DNA from: Diprion similis
Lineage: Eukaryota > Arthropoda > Insecta > Hymenoptera > Diprionidae
Direction of reading: 5' to 3'
Assembly: GCF_021155765.1 (NCBI RefSeq)
Contig: NC_060110.1
Location: 23,520,001-23,584,000 of the forward strand
DNA: 64,000 bases
This document shows positions 18,181-40,100 of this stretch, in pieces. Under the pieces are notes generated by a model. It was given only the letters and a program-made list of their open reading frames with translations, searched no databases and was not told the DNA's origin. The position numbers and the translations under genes were made by a program. Position 1 is the first letter of the stretch; every line of letters begins with the position of its first letter.

Positions 18181-21100
18181 AAATAATTGTCTTTTTTTGA
18201 AGGTTGCATTATTTTCTCAATTCTTTCGTCTTTACAATTTATATACAAAACGTTTAACGTATAGCAAAAAAGACAGGCGCGCTTGTCAGCCAGCTTTATT
18301 AATATTGGAAAAAAGGTCCTTTTCTATTTGGTATATTAGTTGTACGTATAAATATATTGTATATTTCTCTGTTGTAAAAACCAGCAACACATTCCGAATA
18401 AAACTATATAGGTATCGTTACTACCGTGTAACAAAGACTGACGCCTTGTGTTTTGTACTTTTCTCTTCGTCTTCTTCATAAGTTTTTTTTTCATAAATAT
18501 TTTAAATTCTGGTTGCTTTAGCGCGTCTTGTATTTACCACCCTACAATTGTAGTATCATCAGCGAGATTGCCACAATCTTATAATAAATTATTACAAAAT
18601 AAAAAATACATTTTATTAACACGTAATTATTATACATTATTAATCATAGTAATAAGTTACTATCCCGTTCTTCGTACCTATTCCCCAACTACGCACAAAG
18701 TAATCTTACAAATCCTTAATGTACGTTTCATCCAATTAGATAATAATTATTTAATTCAACCATCACTTCCTTTTCGTACAAACACTCTTCTCGGTGCTAC
18801 CAGACGCAATTTTCTTATCGTTTTTCTTTATTTTACAATGCAGAAATATATCAAAATAGGAACACGTGTTGCTGCTAACTGCGTTTCTACAATACTATAA
18901 GCGAAAAGTCTTGCGGTTTTATTCTCGATGATCATACGACCTTAAGTCTTTATTAAAATTTCTTCGAGTATGCATTATTTCATATTTCTTACCTTTCCGC
19001 CTTCAGCATGAACCAGAAAATTGTCAACTATAATGCGCAATTCCATAAAGACTTTTGAGATCTGAGCAGTGAACTACGGCAGTCAAAATCCGGATCAGCA
19101 ATAATAATTTATCGAAATATGTAAGTATTGAAAGAAATTCATTATCAAATATTTCATATTTTAATTAAATAAAATGTGATTCTAGGAAATATGAATTTCG
19201 GAAAACAAATGAGTAAGCCTTCTGCATGCATAGTTGAAGACCAGTAGTATAATTGCTGTAAGTAAAAGAATTTTTGTTCGATCAATACAATTATGCATAT
19301 AATTTAGGATATTTCGATTATTATATTTCCAACGCAACGAGTTGTCTCCGACGTTAATAACATCCAATGTTTACTAGGCAACATGATTCGGTGATTGTTA
19401 TACGTACACCAACTGCAGCAAACTACCTGCAAAATCCAAAAATCGCCGATGACGACCTGAGATTTATTTAGTTTAACTTTCTATATTACATGGGCACTGC
19501 GATATAGGCATTGAGATGGTCATAAATCATATTAGTGAAAACTTTTTTGCGATGATTTAGAATTAAATCCACCAATAGTGGTTATTGAATTATTGGCGCT
19601 TGAAATTACTTACTGAATCAACGTTCAAATTACTTAGGAAATATGTAGAATTATTGTAAGTTGATTGAAGTTAATTGGAATCAATTAGAGGGATAGTAGG
19701 TTTTGGTAGCCTTTGGAAATCTTTGGAAGTCACTTGTACATCCAAAATCGAAGTAAATAGCCCCTCGGTATACAGTTCTTGCGTCAAGCTACTCGGAAAT
19801 CCGTCCACTTTTCACGTGGATAGCAGTCGACAACGGTTCTGTAAGGGTATAAAATTTTAATGGTACGAATGTGTGGCACTTTAATTGAAGTTTATTTAAC
19901 CTTGGTGGCTTAGCACCTGACGATACGAATGCCAAGTTCACGTTTCATTATTCACCTAATTAAAAAGTTAGTGAAGTTAAGGGTATAATAGCAATTCCAA
20001 TTGAAAAAATTTTATCGAGGAATGTTCCACGTCAAGAATTCATCATCAAAGTTAGATGAATTATGGTGACAGTTGTTTTTTTGCGATTTGAAATGCTTAA
20101 CTGTTTTTTCAAAATAAAAGCAATAAGGATTTCTCAAAAAAATTATAGTATCTAGGTTTACATTCGAATGTCGATAAAAACTCTGCCGTCGACATGCGTC
20201 TGGAAGCTGCTTATCCGTATACAGGCACGTTGCACAAGTTGCAGACAATTAGGAGTTCTGACGTTGGCGGTATTTTACGTACTAGAATTATTCTCACATC
20301 GATATTCAATTAGATAGATAACGACCGCTTGAATTGTGAACAATTAAAATGCTAGATTAAGAAATATTTTCTGAGAAAATGACGATGATGGATCTAAATC
20401 TCTGCAAAAAATATAGGGACAATTGCTGTTATAGTGTATTTTGACGAAGTTTAGCTGTCCTTCCATCATACTTTTATAACTCACTCATTTCCTTAGACAA
20501 TTGAATTAAGTTAGCTTAAGACGATAAAAATCTATAATTCTAAATGTTGAAACTATTGACAGCGAAGCTAGTTCTCAGCGTCACGAATTGGAATCGTGAA
20601 ATTTCGCATAATATACAACGTCTCCAAGTGAACGTGCGAAAGTCTTTTATACGTTGTCTGGACTAGCACTGAGCTCGCGTACGGTTGTTAATGTCTCATG
20701 AAATTCTTCACGATCCAGTTCTCCGTTTGGGCAATGTAATACGAGACAAGACACGTGTGTAGCGTCGGTTCATATCCGCGGCTACATTACTTTATCTCGT
20801 CTAATTAATCAGACGATTAAACCATATTATTACGGAGATACGATCTCCTCAGTTATCCTCTGATTCTTTTCTCATGTCAAGGAGTCGGTTTTATTGCCAC
20901 AACCAGCCGTGGCTCGAGGAGATAACGAACCCGCAGTTTAAATTTATCAAGATAAACTCGCGTGCCCCACTCAACTGATGTATGTCTCATTTTTTTTCTC
21001 ACTTTTTCCTTTTTGGGGAATATCCTCATTTTTCCCTCTCGCGGAGGCAGGAAATCCTCAAATCCCGGTGTAATGTGATAAAATTGAATTTTATCTTCAC

Positions 21101-23363
21101 AGACGCAATAAGAGCACAGCTGCGATCCGGAGTCAGTGTCCTGAATCACATCGAAAGCGAGAATGGCGAACGCGAGGGAATATTTATAGATGTTTTCCCT
21201 CGCTTCGATTCTCTTTGCGGTAGCCACGTATTGTTGGAAGTTAGATAAATCGCAGGAGGCTACGGATTAGGCGAAATCGTGACCGTTCAGCCGTGACTTC
21301 GACCTTGGGATCGTTCAGAAAAAGACTGGATACATGTGGATCTGGTTTTGACGACTCAATTAAATGATGATTTCAATTTTTAGCGTTCGTTATCAAAGTT
21401 GACGCGTGGACAAAATGCTCCGCATTCAAGGGTGTCATGATTTCTATGTATGACAAAACGCGCGAATTACGAACTGATCTCATCACCTGACACTCATCTT
21501 TCATCTTAGTTACCTTACCGCGATCTACGTAAAAATAACACAAGGAGGTGCTTGCATAATAAGGAGGAAACGATCATCGAAGGTTTCGATTCACTGCATC
21601 GACCTTGTATGGTTATATTGATTAAATTATGGTTTCACTGGGTATTATTAGCTGTAGCTAACCAACTGATACTCATTGTCAGCAGGCTGTTGTATTTGAC
21701 TCATGCGAGAAAACCAGGCGACTGAGCGTTGATTGGATATACAGTCTTTTTCGCGCCCACTTTACAGGCTTCAGGTTGGCCCTCGATGCTCGATGAAAAT
21801 CCACCCCAAACGCTTCCAAGAATTTATACCATCGCTTGATCCTCTACCGTTTCTTGCTATTTTTCCGAATGATACGTGAATTTTAGCATGTTTGAAGGGG
21901 ATAGAATATTTGTTCAGAATCTGAATTTGAAACCAAAGGAATCATCCGTATATAACCCATACAGATTACGCTAACCGCGTTGAATATTCGATACGACTGT
22001 TGAAAGTGAAATGAAATAGTCACTTGATATACAGCTGAAAAATTGTGTTAGTAATCCGATATTCATAATCCGGCACCCGGAGGTTGACGAGTTCCAAAAA
22101 CCACAAAAATGTTCCACTGGAATATCCAAGTGAAAAAAATCATGTTTTTTGTCATGGTTATAATAAGGATTCTGTCGGTTTTAAAAGCACTCTATTCTTC
22201 ATCAGTAACTATTTGTTTTACTGTAAATTGAAATACACTTATGTGATCTGATCTGTGGTCTTTTTACGTAAGTTTAAGTACAACGAACTACCGACCGAAT
22301 TCAAAATTTTTTCTTCAGTTTAACTGATCAGGATATTGCCTGTAAAGTAAAATTCATTTACTGATATCGATATCTGACTATGCTTGAAGAATATTAAAGA
22401 AGCAATACAAAATTGCTTTTTTATTTAAAATCAAAATTTTAATGTTCATTTCTGCATCCATGCTACGAGATAAGTCGTAAGAAGTATTTTAATTTACTCA
22501 AAACTGTTGCAAATTTTCAGTATGAGTTTTTGATGCAATTATGAAAAGACCAGGTCCTCAACAAATGCTGCATATTTGCATTATCTAAATATATACCAAT
22601 TCAATTACTATCCCATTTCAATCCCACTCAAATACTTCACTATAACTTCGAAGTATCTAATTTTCCCCACAAAAAAAAATAAAAATAAATAAAAACCATT
22701 TATTTTTATCCCTTCCATGTATATATCGGACTGAAAATGTCGAAAAACGTATTCTGGCATTTCTCGAAGATCTATCTGGATCGAATTTCATGTTCAGGTT
22801 CATCAGTTTTTTTTCCCACAAAAAACAATTTAGGACATATTTTTTCCGACGATATTAAGTTATCGAAGAAAAACTCTTAAAGGATGTTAATATTATTCTA
22901 ATATATACCCCATAACATATCCAAACAGCAGCCAGATTGAAATTTTTATCCTAAGAAAGCTCTTTCCGGGTGCATTCAGTGTAGTTTCGATTTAAATAAC
23001 CATTGTGATTCATGAAATTTCCATCGGCAGTACCGCATCCGTTCTGCTCGAATTCCATGGAGTTCTTTAAGTCCCAGAGCCTCCTGGTGGGGATGGATGA
23101 CGGGTAGCTGCAGGGCGCCGGGCGTCCCGGCGACAACGTCGACGAGACAGACGGTGCTTCTCAGCCACTCGCATTTCACCGGCGCACTTGATCGTCCGCA
23201 CTTCTGGTGGTACTTCCTCAGCGACACGCTCCCTTACGCATCAGAACAGGAGACGGCTCATCGTCATCGCAACGCCAATTCGTCCAGCAGTAGTCGCCTT
23301 TCGGTAAAGACGTGATCGTCAGCCAGGACACTCCGCAGGAGACGCAGGACAGAAAACCCGACA
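18181..23363. other. Intergenic region between beta-1 and beta-3 tubulin; includes beta-3 leader
   Basis: About 5 kb of AT-rich sequence with no supported gene. The 18.2-18.9 kb part has long open frames only because it is T-rich (runs of F, L, I, Y). The last few hundred bases (about 22950-23363) must hold the 5' leader and promoter of the beta-3 gene. An initiator-like TTCAGTGT sits at about 22976, without a clear TATA box. Confidence 0.55.
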
Positions 23364-31754
<8,391 letters not shown>

Positions 31755-32330
31755 AGCTTCGTCGCGGCTTGCTTTGACGTGGACGAAGGCCGAGAACTTC
31801 ATCGATAAAACAGACTCGTTCCAGGGAACGGCGTCGATTGATCATCTGAATGTAACACCGTTCATCACCATGATATAAGAATGTCCTAAATACTTTAGTC
31901 ATATTTATACTATACTATTATATGCTAATACGTAGTATTCGCTACTTTTCTAATTTTATACTCGAGTATAATGATAGATAGTTAAACAGATATACGGAAG
32001 ACTGAAGATGAAAAGTGTAAACATTTACTTATGTGTTGGTTTGGGATTAAGCCAGGCTTCTCTCTGTAATACGATTGTACATGATCCATCATACGAGCAC
32101 CAAAGCTCTAACCAAAAATTTAATTGTGATTACACCGTATATATACACACTTCTATACACGTAACAACTGTTGGATGTCAAGGAAAAGAGTTTTCTTGTC
32201 CCTTATCTTCAGGGGATACTTTGACGATTATAATTTACGAATTCGAAACCTCAGTCAAGATCAAGTTCTGGACATTGCTACAGCGAATGGAATGAAATTA
32301 CGTTATTATTAAACGCTAGCACAAATCGGA
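31755..32330 (+). other. 3' UTR of beta-3 tubulin, convergent with the next gene
   Basis: This is the trailer after the beta-3 stop. No AATAAA is visible; the best polyA candidate is ATTAAA at 32308-32313, about 550 bases downstream of the stop. The next gene is transcribed towards it from the other strand, so the two transcripts end within roughly 100 bases of each other. Confidence 0.45.
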
Positions 32331-32438
32331 TCAAAAGTATTCATTCGTCTGGATTTTATCCGCCTTCTTCTGCCTGTTTTTCTTCTTGTTCCCTTGCATT
32401 TTCTGGCCGATTTTCTGCTTTCTTTTTACCTTTATTCG
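32331..32438 (-). other. In-frame basic extension behind the stop codon of the diverged beta-tubulin
   Basis: Reading on in frame past the TAG at 32439-32441 gives 35 sense codons before a TGA at 32331-32333. The encoded stretch starts RIKVKRKQKIGQKM and has about sixteen Lys/Arg residues. The minus-strand word AATAAA (32431-32436) lies inside it, three bases past the stop. It may be ordinary 3' UTR, a readthrough extension, or the remnant of a formerly longer tail. The reading frame is seen directly; any translation is inference. Confidence 0.4.
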
Positions 32439-34147
32439 CTACATAAGTCTCTCTTTCTTTTCACTTTCTTCTACGTGATCCTCTTCTTGGTCGTCGTCTA
32501 CGATGATGTCCTTGTCAGGTTCGGCCTCCTGGTACTGCTGATACTCTGATATCAAATCCTGCACGTTTTTGATAGCAGTAGTGAAATCATTCTCGTCCAT
32601 ACCCTCAGAAGTGTACCAGTGCAGGTAAGCTTTTCTTCTATACATCGCGTTGAACTGATCGGTGATCCTTTTGAACAACTCCTGCATGGATGTGGTATTT
32701 GATACTGACGTGGCAGCGACTTTGAATCCCCGCGGTGAAATGTCACAGATTGCAGTTTTAATATTGTTCGGTATCCATTCGACAAAATACTTGCTGTTCT
32801 TGTTCTGGACGTTGAGCATTTGCTCATCGACGACCTGAAACGTGAAATAATCGCAATTTAAATGATATTTTCCAATGACAAAACCCCCATAACGAATCAC
32901 CATCTCATTTCACATAACCTTAGTGGATACGAGTCCTCTGAAAATGGCTGCCACGGTGAGAAAACGACCTTTTGTGGGGTCGCAGGCTGCCATCATGCTC
33001 TTGGCGTCGAACATTTCCTGGGTTAGCTCCGGAACGGACATAACACGAAATGGCGCAGCGCTGCGGGAGGTCAAAGGGGCAAAGCCAGGCACGAAGAAGT
33101 GGAGTCTCGGAAAAGGCACCATATTGATGGCGATTTTCCTCAAGTCAGCATTCAGTTGGCCAGGAAACCTTAGGCATGTCGTGATTCCCGCCATGCACGT
33201 CGATACAAGGTGATTCAAGTCGCTGTAGGTCGGTCCAGCGAGTTTCAACGAGTTGGAACAGATGTCGTAGAGGGCCTCGTTGTCCATACAGAATGTCTCG
33301 TCGCTGTGTTCGATCAGGTTATGCATCGTTAGAGTCGCGTTGTACGGCTCGACGACAATGTCTGAGATCTTCAAGGATGGTATAATCGAGTAAGAGGTCA
33401 TAACCCGATCAGGATATTCCTCGCGCATTTTCTTCATCAGTAAAGTCCCCATCCCTGAACCCGTGCCTCCTCCGATAGAGTGCAACAGCTGAAATCCTGT
33501 CCTAGTATTGAATTCACTATTGATCTATAACGATTCGCTTGTTAACTTGAAGATTACCTTGAAGAAGATCGCAGCTTTCGGCTTCCCTCCGAATCATGTC
33601 CAGAGCAGGATCCGCGAGCTCAAGTCCTTCTGTGAAGTGACCTTTGGCCCAGTTGTTTCCAGCACTAGCCTTTCCGGCTATGAAGTTGTCTGGCTTGAAC
33701 AGCTTACCGCAAGGTCCAGATTTTACTGAGCTCAGCGAAGCAGGATCCAAATCAGCCAGAACCACTCTGGGGACAAATCGCCCATCTGGTGAATGGAAAG
33801 ATGACATGAGAAGAAAAAGAAGCAGTTTTAGAGTTTGTCGAATAATGACTGGTTCAATAAGAAGACTAAGGGATCCTTTACCTTGTCCCTCGGTAAAGAA
33901 AACGTTTATGCGTTCCAGCTGCAAGTCCGACTCGCCGTGGTATTTTCCTTCGGAATTAATGCCATGTTCGTCTGCAATGACTTCCCAAAACTTGGGAGAA
34001 AAATTACCGAGGTCAAGTGATGATTCATTTTCGCTTGCCACATGGTTGCCACAAATGCTAAATCGTCTTTATACCGTCATCTGATCTTACCTTGGTACCT
34101 ATTTGATTGCCGCATTGCCCTACTTGTATCTGCACGATCTCCCTCAT
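32439..34147 (-). CDS. Diverged beta-tubulin, five exons
   Basis: Beta-tubulin paralogue of 455 residues from exons 34147-34091, 33990-33882, 33785-33558, 33496-32919 and 32834-32439. Introns follow codon 19 (phase 0), codon 56 (phase 1), codon 132 (phase 1) and codon 324 (phase 0); all phases fit and no frame is broken. GTP-binding elements persist: GQCGNQ, GGGTGSG, VVEPYN. Elsewhere it departs widely: [16 protein letters not shown] replaces [15 protein letters not shown], the M-loop reads [11 protein letters not shown], and the tail is long, acidic, then ends in ESEKKERLM. Every intron is short. It lies convergent to beta-3 and just downstream of the next tubulin on the same strand. Fast-evolving beta-tubulins in insects are often testis-specific; that is inference. 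Intact exons and splice sites argue against a pseudogene. Confidence 0.9.
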
Positions 34148-34809
34148 TGCGTTATTTTACTCCGAGAATTTTGTATGCCAAATAAAAATGAGGTTAAATT
34201 TTGTGCCAAAAGGTGATGAGGTCGAGAAGTTTAATGATTGCGAAGTTTGATGGAAAGTTAAACAAAGGATTGTCATTTTCTCATGGCAAACTTGAGCTTA
34301 CGGAAATTAACTTTTTTTGCTATGTAAAATAGCTTGTTGAGAATGGTTATTCGGAGTGATTTCACTGTCCAGGCTACAGCTTTATGAGCGGAATAATTTG
34401 GTTTGAAATGGTCAATGGTCGTCTAATCACAATCTATCAAATCGTGTTGTTCATAAAATTACTTTCCCGCAATCGTATTGTGATTTAAAAAATTCTATAT
34501 AAACCTGATTGTCAGTCGCCATACAAAGTCTTGTGTTACTTCATGAGGTCATTAATTTCCAAGTATATGAATTTTTATTTTTTTTATTGCAAAAAATGTA
34601 AATGTACGGATAAGAACATTTTCAATCCATCATAATTATAGGTTATATGTTAAAAAAATTGAAAGTACACGTACATAAACACCATAAAATTCTGATAAAA
34701 AGTAAAAATGGTAACAAAAAAATAGAAACATGTAAAAATATAAAATTGATCTCAAAAAGGTGTTCGACGAGGTGGCGTTTGAATTCCGCAGTCTGTGCTA
34801 GGGCGGTTC
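34148..34809 (-). other. Short spacer: 3' UTR of the axoneme-type tubulin and promoter of the diverged tubulin
   Basis: Two minus-strand AATAAA signals (TTTATT on the plus strand at 34574-34579 and 34583-34588) lie about 220 bases past the stop of the upstream tubulin. That leaves only about 430 bases for the promoter and leader of the diverged tubulin. No TATA box is obvious before the ATG at 34147. Confidence 0.55.
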
Positions 34810-36444
<1,635 letters not shown>

Positions 36445-37105
36445 CGTAGAACCGTTGATACTTTAAGAGGTGATGTTTGGCTGGATTTCTGACGGATGGT
36501 TCAAAAAACTAAAATTTTTTTTAAAGAGACGGTGATTGAGAGCGAGATAAGGTCGTCTGTTTACCAAATCTACAAAAACAAACAAAAACAATGCCTTTCT
36601 TTCTCCTTGACAACGATTCCTCAATCCAACTTCCCGAATGGGGCGATTCCACTATGCATCGGTTCTCAAGAAATGAAATCCACTTCACGACAATGCATAA
36701 AGAACTTCATTGATCCTTTCTGCTCAACTGAGGCTGAAATTTAATAAAAATCCAAATTTTTTTTCTTCGGATCATAGGTCCAATAGTTTAACTCCAATTT
36801 TGAGAATGAATTGAAATGTTAGGAGATCGGAAGTGGGAAAGGGTTTGGATTATGCGCAGATTATAAGTAATTCACATACTTACTTATCGAGACGACAGAA
36901 GTGTTTCTTAGAAACGAAAGACGATATATTAAATGGAAAAATAAATACAATGTGTGCCTACAGCGATATAATACAAAGTCGTTACAAGGTATCTGTCGGG
37001 AAACCGGGTCATTTTTTTGCCCACGATCTTCATTACGGTGAGTTAAATCACGAAGAGCAAGCTGCTGGGTCCTTGGCGCAGGAATTCTGCGCGATAACCT
37101 AGTAC
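36445..37105 (-). other. Spacer: promoter of axoneme-type tubulin and 3' UTR of transporter
   Basis: About 660 bases separate the transporter stop (37106) from the tubulin start (36444), both on the minus strand. The only polyA-like word I see for the transporter is ATTAAA at 36740-36745. The leader before the tubulin ATG is short and AT-rich with no TATA box. No other gene is present. Confidence 0.5.
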
Positions 37106-40100
37106 TCAGACCTTCTCGTCGCCCCAGGTTAAGTCTGTTCCAGATTCTGGAGATTCTGCGTTCTCCAGATTGCCCTCGGGAAACGGTAGAGTGATCCTGG
37201 CAGCATCGGGAATATCCTGAACGTCGCCTGCCGTCTGACTCCCCGGTCGACCGTTCACCAAATACCTCACTGGTACTTCCGCCTTTTTGTCGATTTTGGG
37301 TTTTTTTCTAAAATTTGAAAGTCAGTCACCATGTTACTCAACCGAAGAAAGCAGGACTGAAAGAAAAATATTATGAACTTACGATGCACTCGTCGGGCAA
37401 GACCAGAGTTTGAAATCTGCGCCAAATAACTCGCCCTCTTCGATCGTTTGCGGTAAATGAATGTTTAAGGTCTCTGGGAGGAAAACTGAGGTCAGAGCTC
37501 CGGCGACACTCAAAGAGCCCATCACTATCAGCGGTAGTACTCTTGAGTAGACCGCCAAGTGTACTATGTACGGAAAAGTAAGCAGGCCAATCCCGGCGAT
37601 GAACGATGCGATTCCCATTGCCTGCGACCTCAGTACCGTGGGTAAAAGCTCCCCCACAAATACGTAGAAGACCGCAAACGACGCGGCTATTCCAAATTTT
37701 CCGACCATCGCCAAAGACACGGTTACCCAGACTGCGTCTAAGAATGATGATTTGGTAAAGTTTGACATTCCCAGTCACCCTGCTCTTCGAAAAATATCAA
37801 ATTTTCTTACCTTCCGGAACGAACATGCAGGACACGCATGCAACACCCCCGAGTAGCATCGTCAGACAGAGAACCCAGCGTCTGCCTAACCTGTCCATTG
37901 CGTACCAGGTAATTACGTATGATGGTATCTCGACAATGCCTCCTGAGGAAATCAATTCACAATATTTATTCAAGTACACACCTAAACAAGTTCATTCAAA
38001 TAGAAGTAATTGCATCGGAGAGTCACTTGATAAGCCGAACCCAACTTGAAATAACAAACCTGACCTACCGATAAAAAAGGCCAAGTAGTCGGATACCCCT
38101 AGGTTGGTAGTGTTGTACGAGAGGCCGTTGTAGACGACGGCGTTCGCCACCCAGTCGAAAGCGAGGATGAAGAACTTTTTTCTTATGTTTGGATTTCTGA
38201 TCAAATCCATCGGGGTCGCGGAAGGTGGTGGTGGTCTGTTTTCCGCACCAGCGAAGTTCCTTCCGTTGCAGGATATGCCCTGCTTCTTCAATATATCCAT
38301 CTGAAAGATATTCAAATTCAGGAAATTACGACCAGTATAAATTCCAATCTTCATATCCCGAGCACGATAAGGTTTTCGCGAACTCTCACCTCCATCTTCC
38401 TCAGGAAATTTGACGGGACCGTCTTTCCGTTGACCTTGGCCATCCGTTGAACTATTACCTCTGCCTCATCGATACGATTTTTGCTCAGCAACCAGCGTGG
38501 GGACTCTGGGATTATCCAGTAGTAGCTGAAGAGAAGGACGAAGGGGACCGAAGTGGCCAGAGACAAGGCGTACCAATGCCTCAAGAGGTAACCCTAGAGG
38601 ATACCCGGAATTTTACTCATTCGACTAATTGGTCCTTATATACGATTCCATTCTTCCCTTTTCAGAGGATTAACTATTGACTAAGCCATGAGAAATGTAT
38701 TCATACTCACAAGCAAGGCCAGCAAAGACATCGCCGTTGCAAAGAACATGCAGATTACCATCCCAGCAAAGGTTCTGTACCTAGGTCCCATTAATTCAAG
38801 GGCTGAAACCGAAATATGTGTTTCTTTTCTAATTTCTAAAATCTTGTGAAAACAATAAAAAATCGCAAAATTAAAATAATCAAGAGAATAACGTACCTAG
38901 AATAAATGGTATTTGGTAAATAGCTGGAAAAAAGAGGCCATTGACGGTCCTCAAGGCTGTGTAAATGACGTAGTTGGGGCTGAAGCTCGTTGCGATGGAT
39001 ATTATCACCTCGAGAAAAAGTATGGCAAAGAAGGCTGTTCGTCGACCCCACTTGTCCGCGATCCATCCAAAAACGACATTCCCAAACAGGCTTCCAACGT
39101 AGAAAAACGTCGTTGACGTTGAGGGCCACCAGCCGTTGTCGCATACCAGATCTAGCTATGTGAACATATACGGTATATTCGATAAAAAAATTTCAAGCAA
39201 ATCAAACACAGAATCTGCACCCTATACACGATTCACTCTTTAATACTTATGCCGCAGAGAAACGCGACGTGACATAACAATTGCCACGGGGACAAGAACA
39301 AGGAGCTCCTAATTGTCGGGATAGAGAAATGCATCATGTTTCTCAGTACACCTACGCCGCTTTAATTTATTTTTCACCACACTTCCTGTTGAAGTATTTA
39401 AGCAGCTGAAATTCACCGACGACTGCCAAGTAGCTGACTCAAGTTTCGCAAGATCGCAGGAACCTTTTGTTATTCCATCCTGAACCCCATTAGCCGGAAA
39501 TTCTGTGTATTCGGTATTGCGCAGCGTAAAAACAACGGACTCATAGAAAAATGCGATGGAAATTATCTTCAATTTAAGGTCAACGTAAGTAATCAGAAAC
39601 GTCAGCCTGACCATGACTTTTACCCAACAGCGTTCAGAAGTACTATGTTTTGGTTAAGTCGAACTATAAATCAAGGTTGAGGGGCTGCACGACCCCCATG
39701 GTTCACAATTTTCTTCTCTCACGATCAGTGTGAGCAGACAACACTGCTAGGGCTTCTAATTGTTACGTTGCATGTACACGGTGACCATGTCTATCATTAA
39801 GGTATAGGTAGCTGGTAGATCTAAAGTTTGGCAGGAACTGACGATGATTGCGGTGTATGTCCGGAGGATATCGTCGGAGGAGAGATTGAGGGTCAGGCGT
39901 GCGTGAACGCGTGAATGGGCCAATGCATGGACGCGTGGTTCCAGCCTCCCACACACCAGTTGGTTGTGATCTCTGCTCGGGCGGAGCAAAGTTGAACGTA
40001 TGTAAAGCGTCCTCCGCGTGTTTTAACCTCCACATTATAGACACGTGTATGTACAATGTATGTGTAATCCTACGTCACACGTGAATCATTACGGATATAG

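Noticed and set aside
18448-18900. 150-codon open frame after beta-1 tubulin
   Set aside because: It results from T-rich sequence (mostly F, L, I, Y) just past the polyA signal.
33517-34041. Continuous minus-strand frame joining exons 2 and 3 of the diverged tubulin
   Set aside because: The frame runs through a short intron that has clear GTAAAG and CACCAG ends; the intervening residues interrupt the conserved tubulin fold, so splicing is the better reading. Intron retention cannot be excluded.
32439-34147. Pseudogene status of the diverged beta-tubulin
   Set aside because: All five exons are open, all splice sites are canonical, phases agree and GTP-binding motifs are intact.
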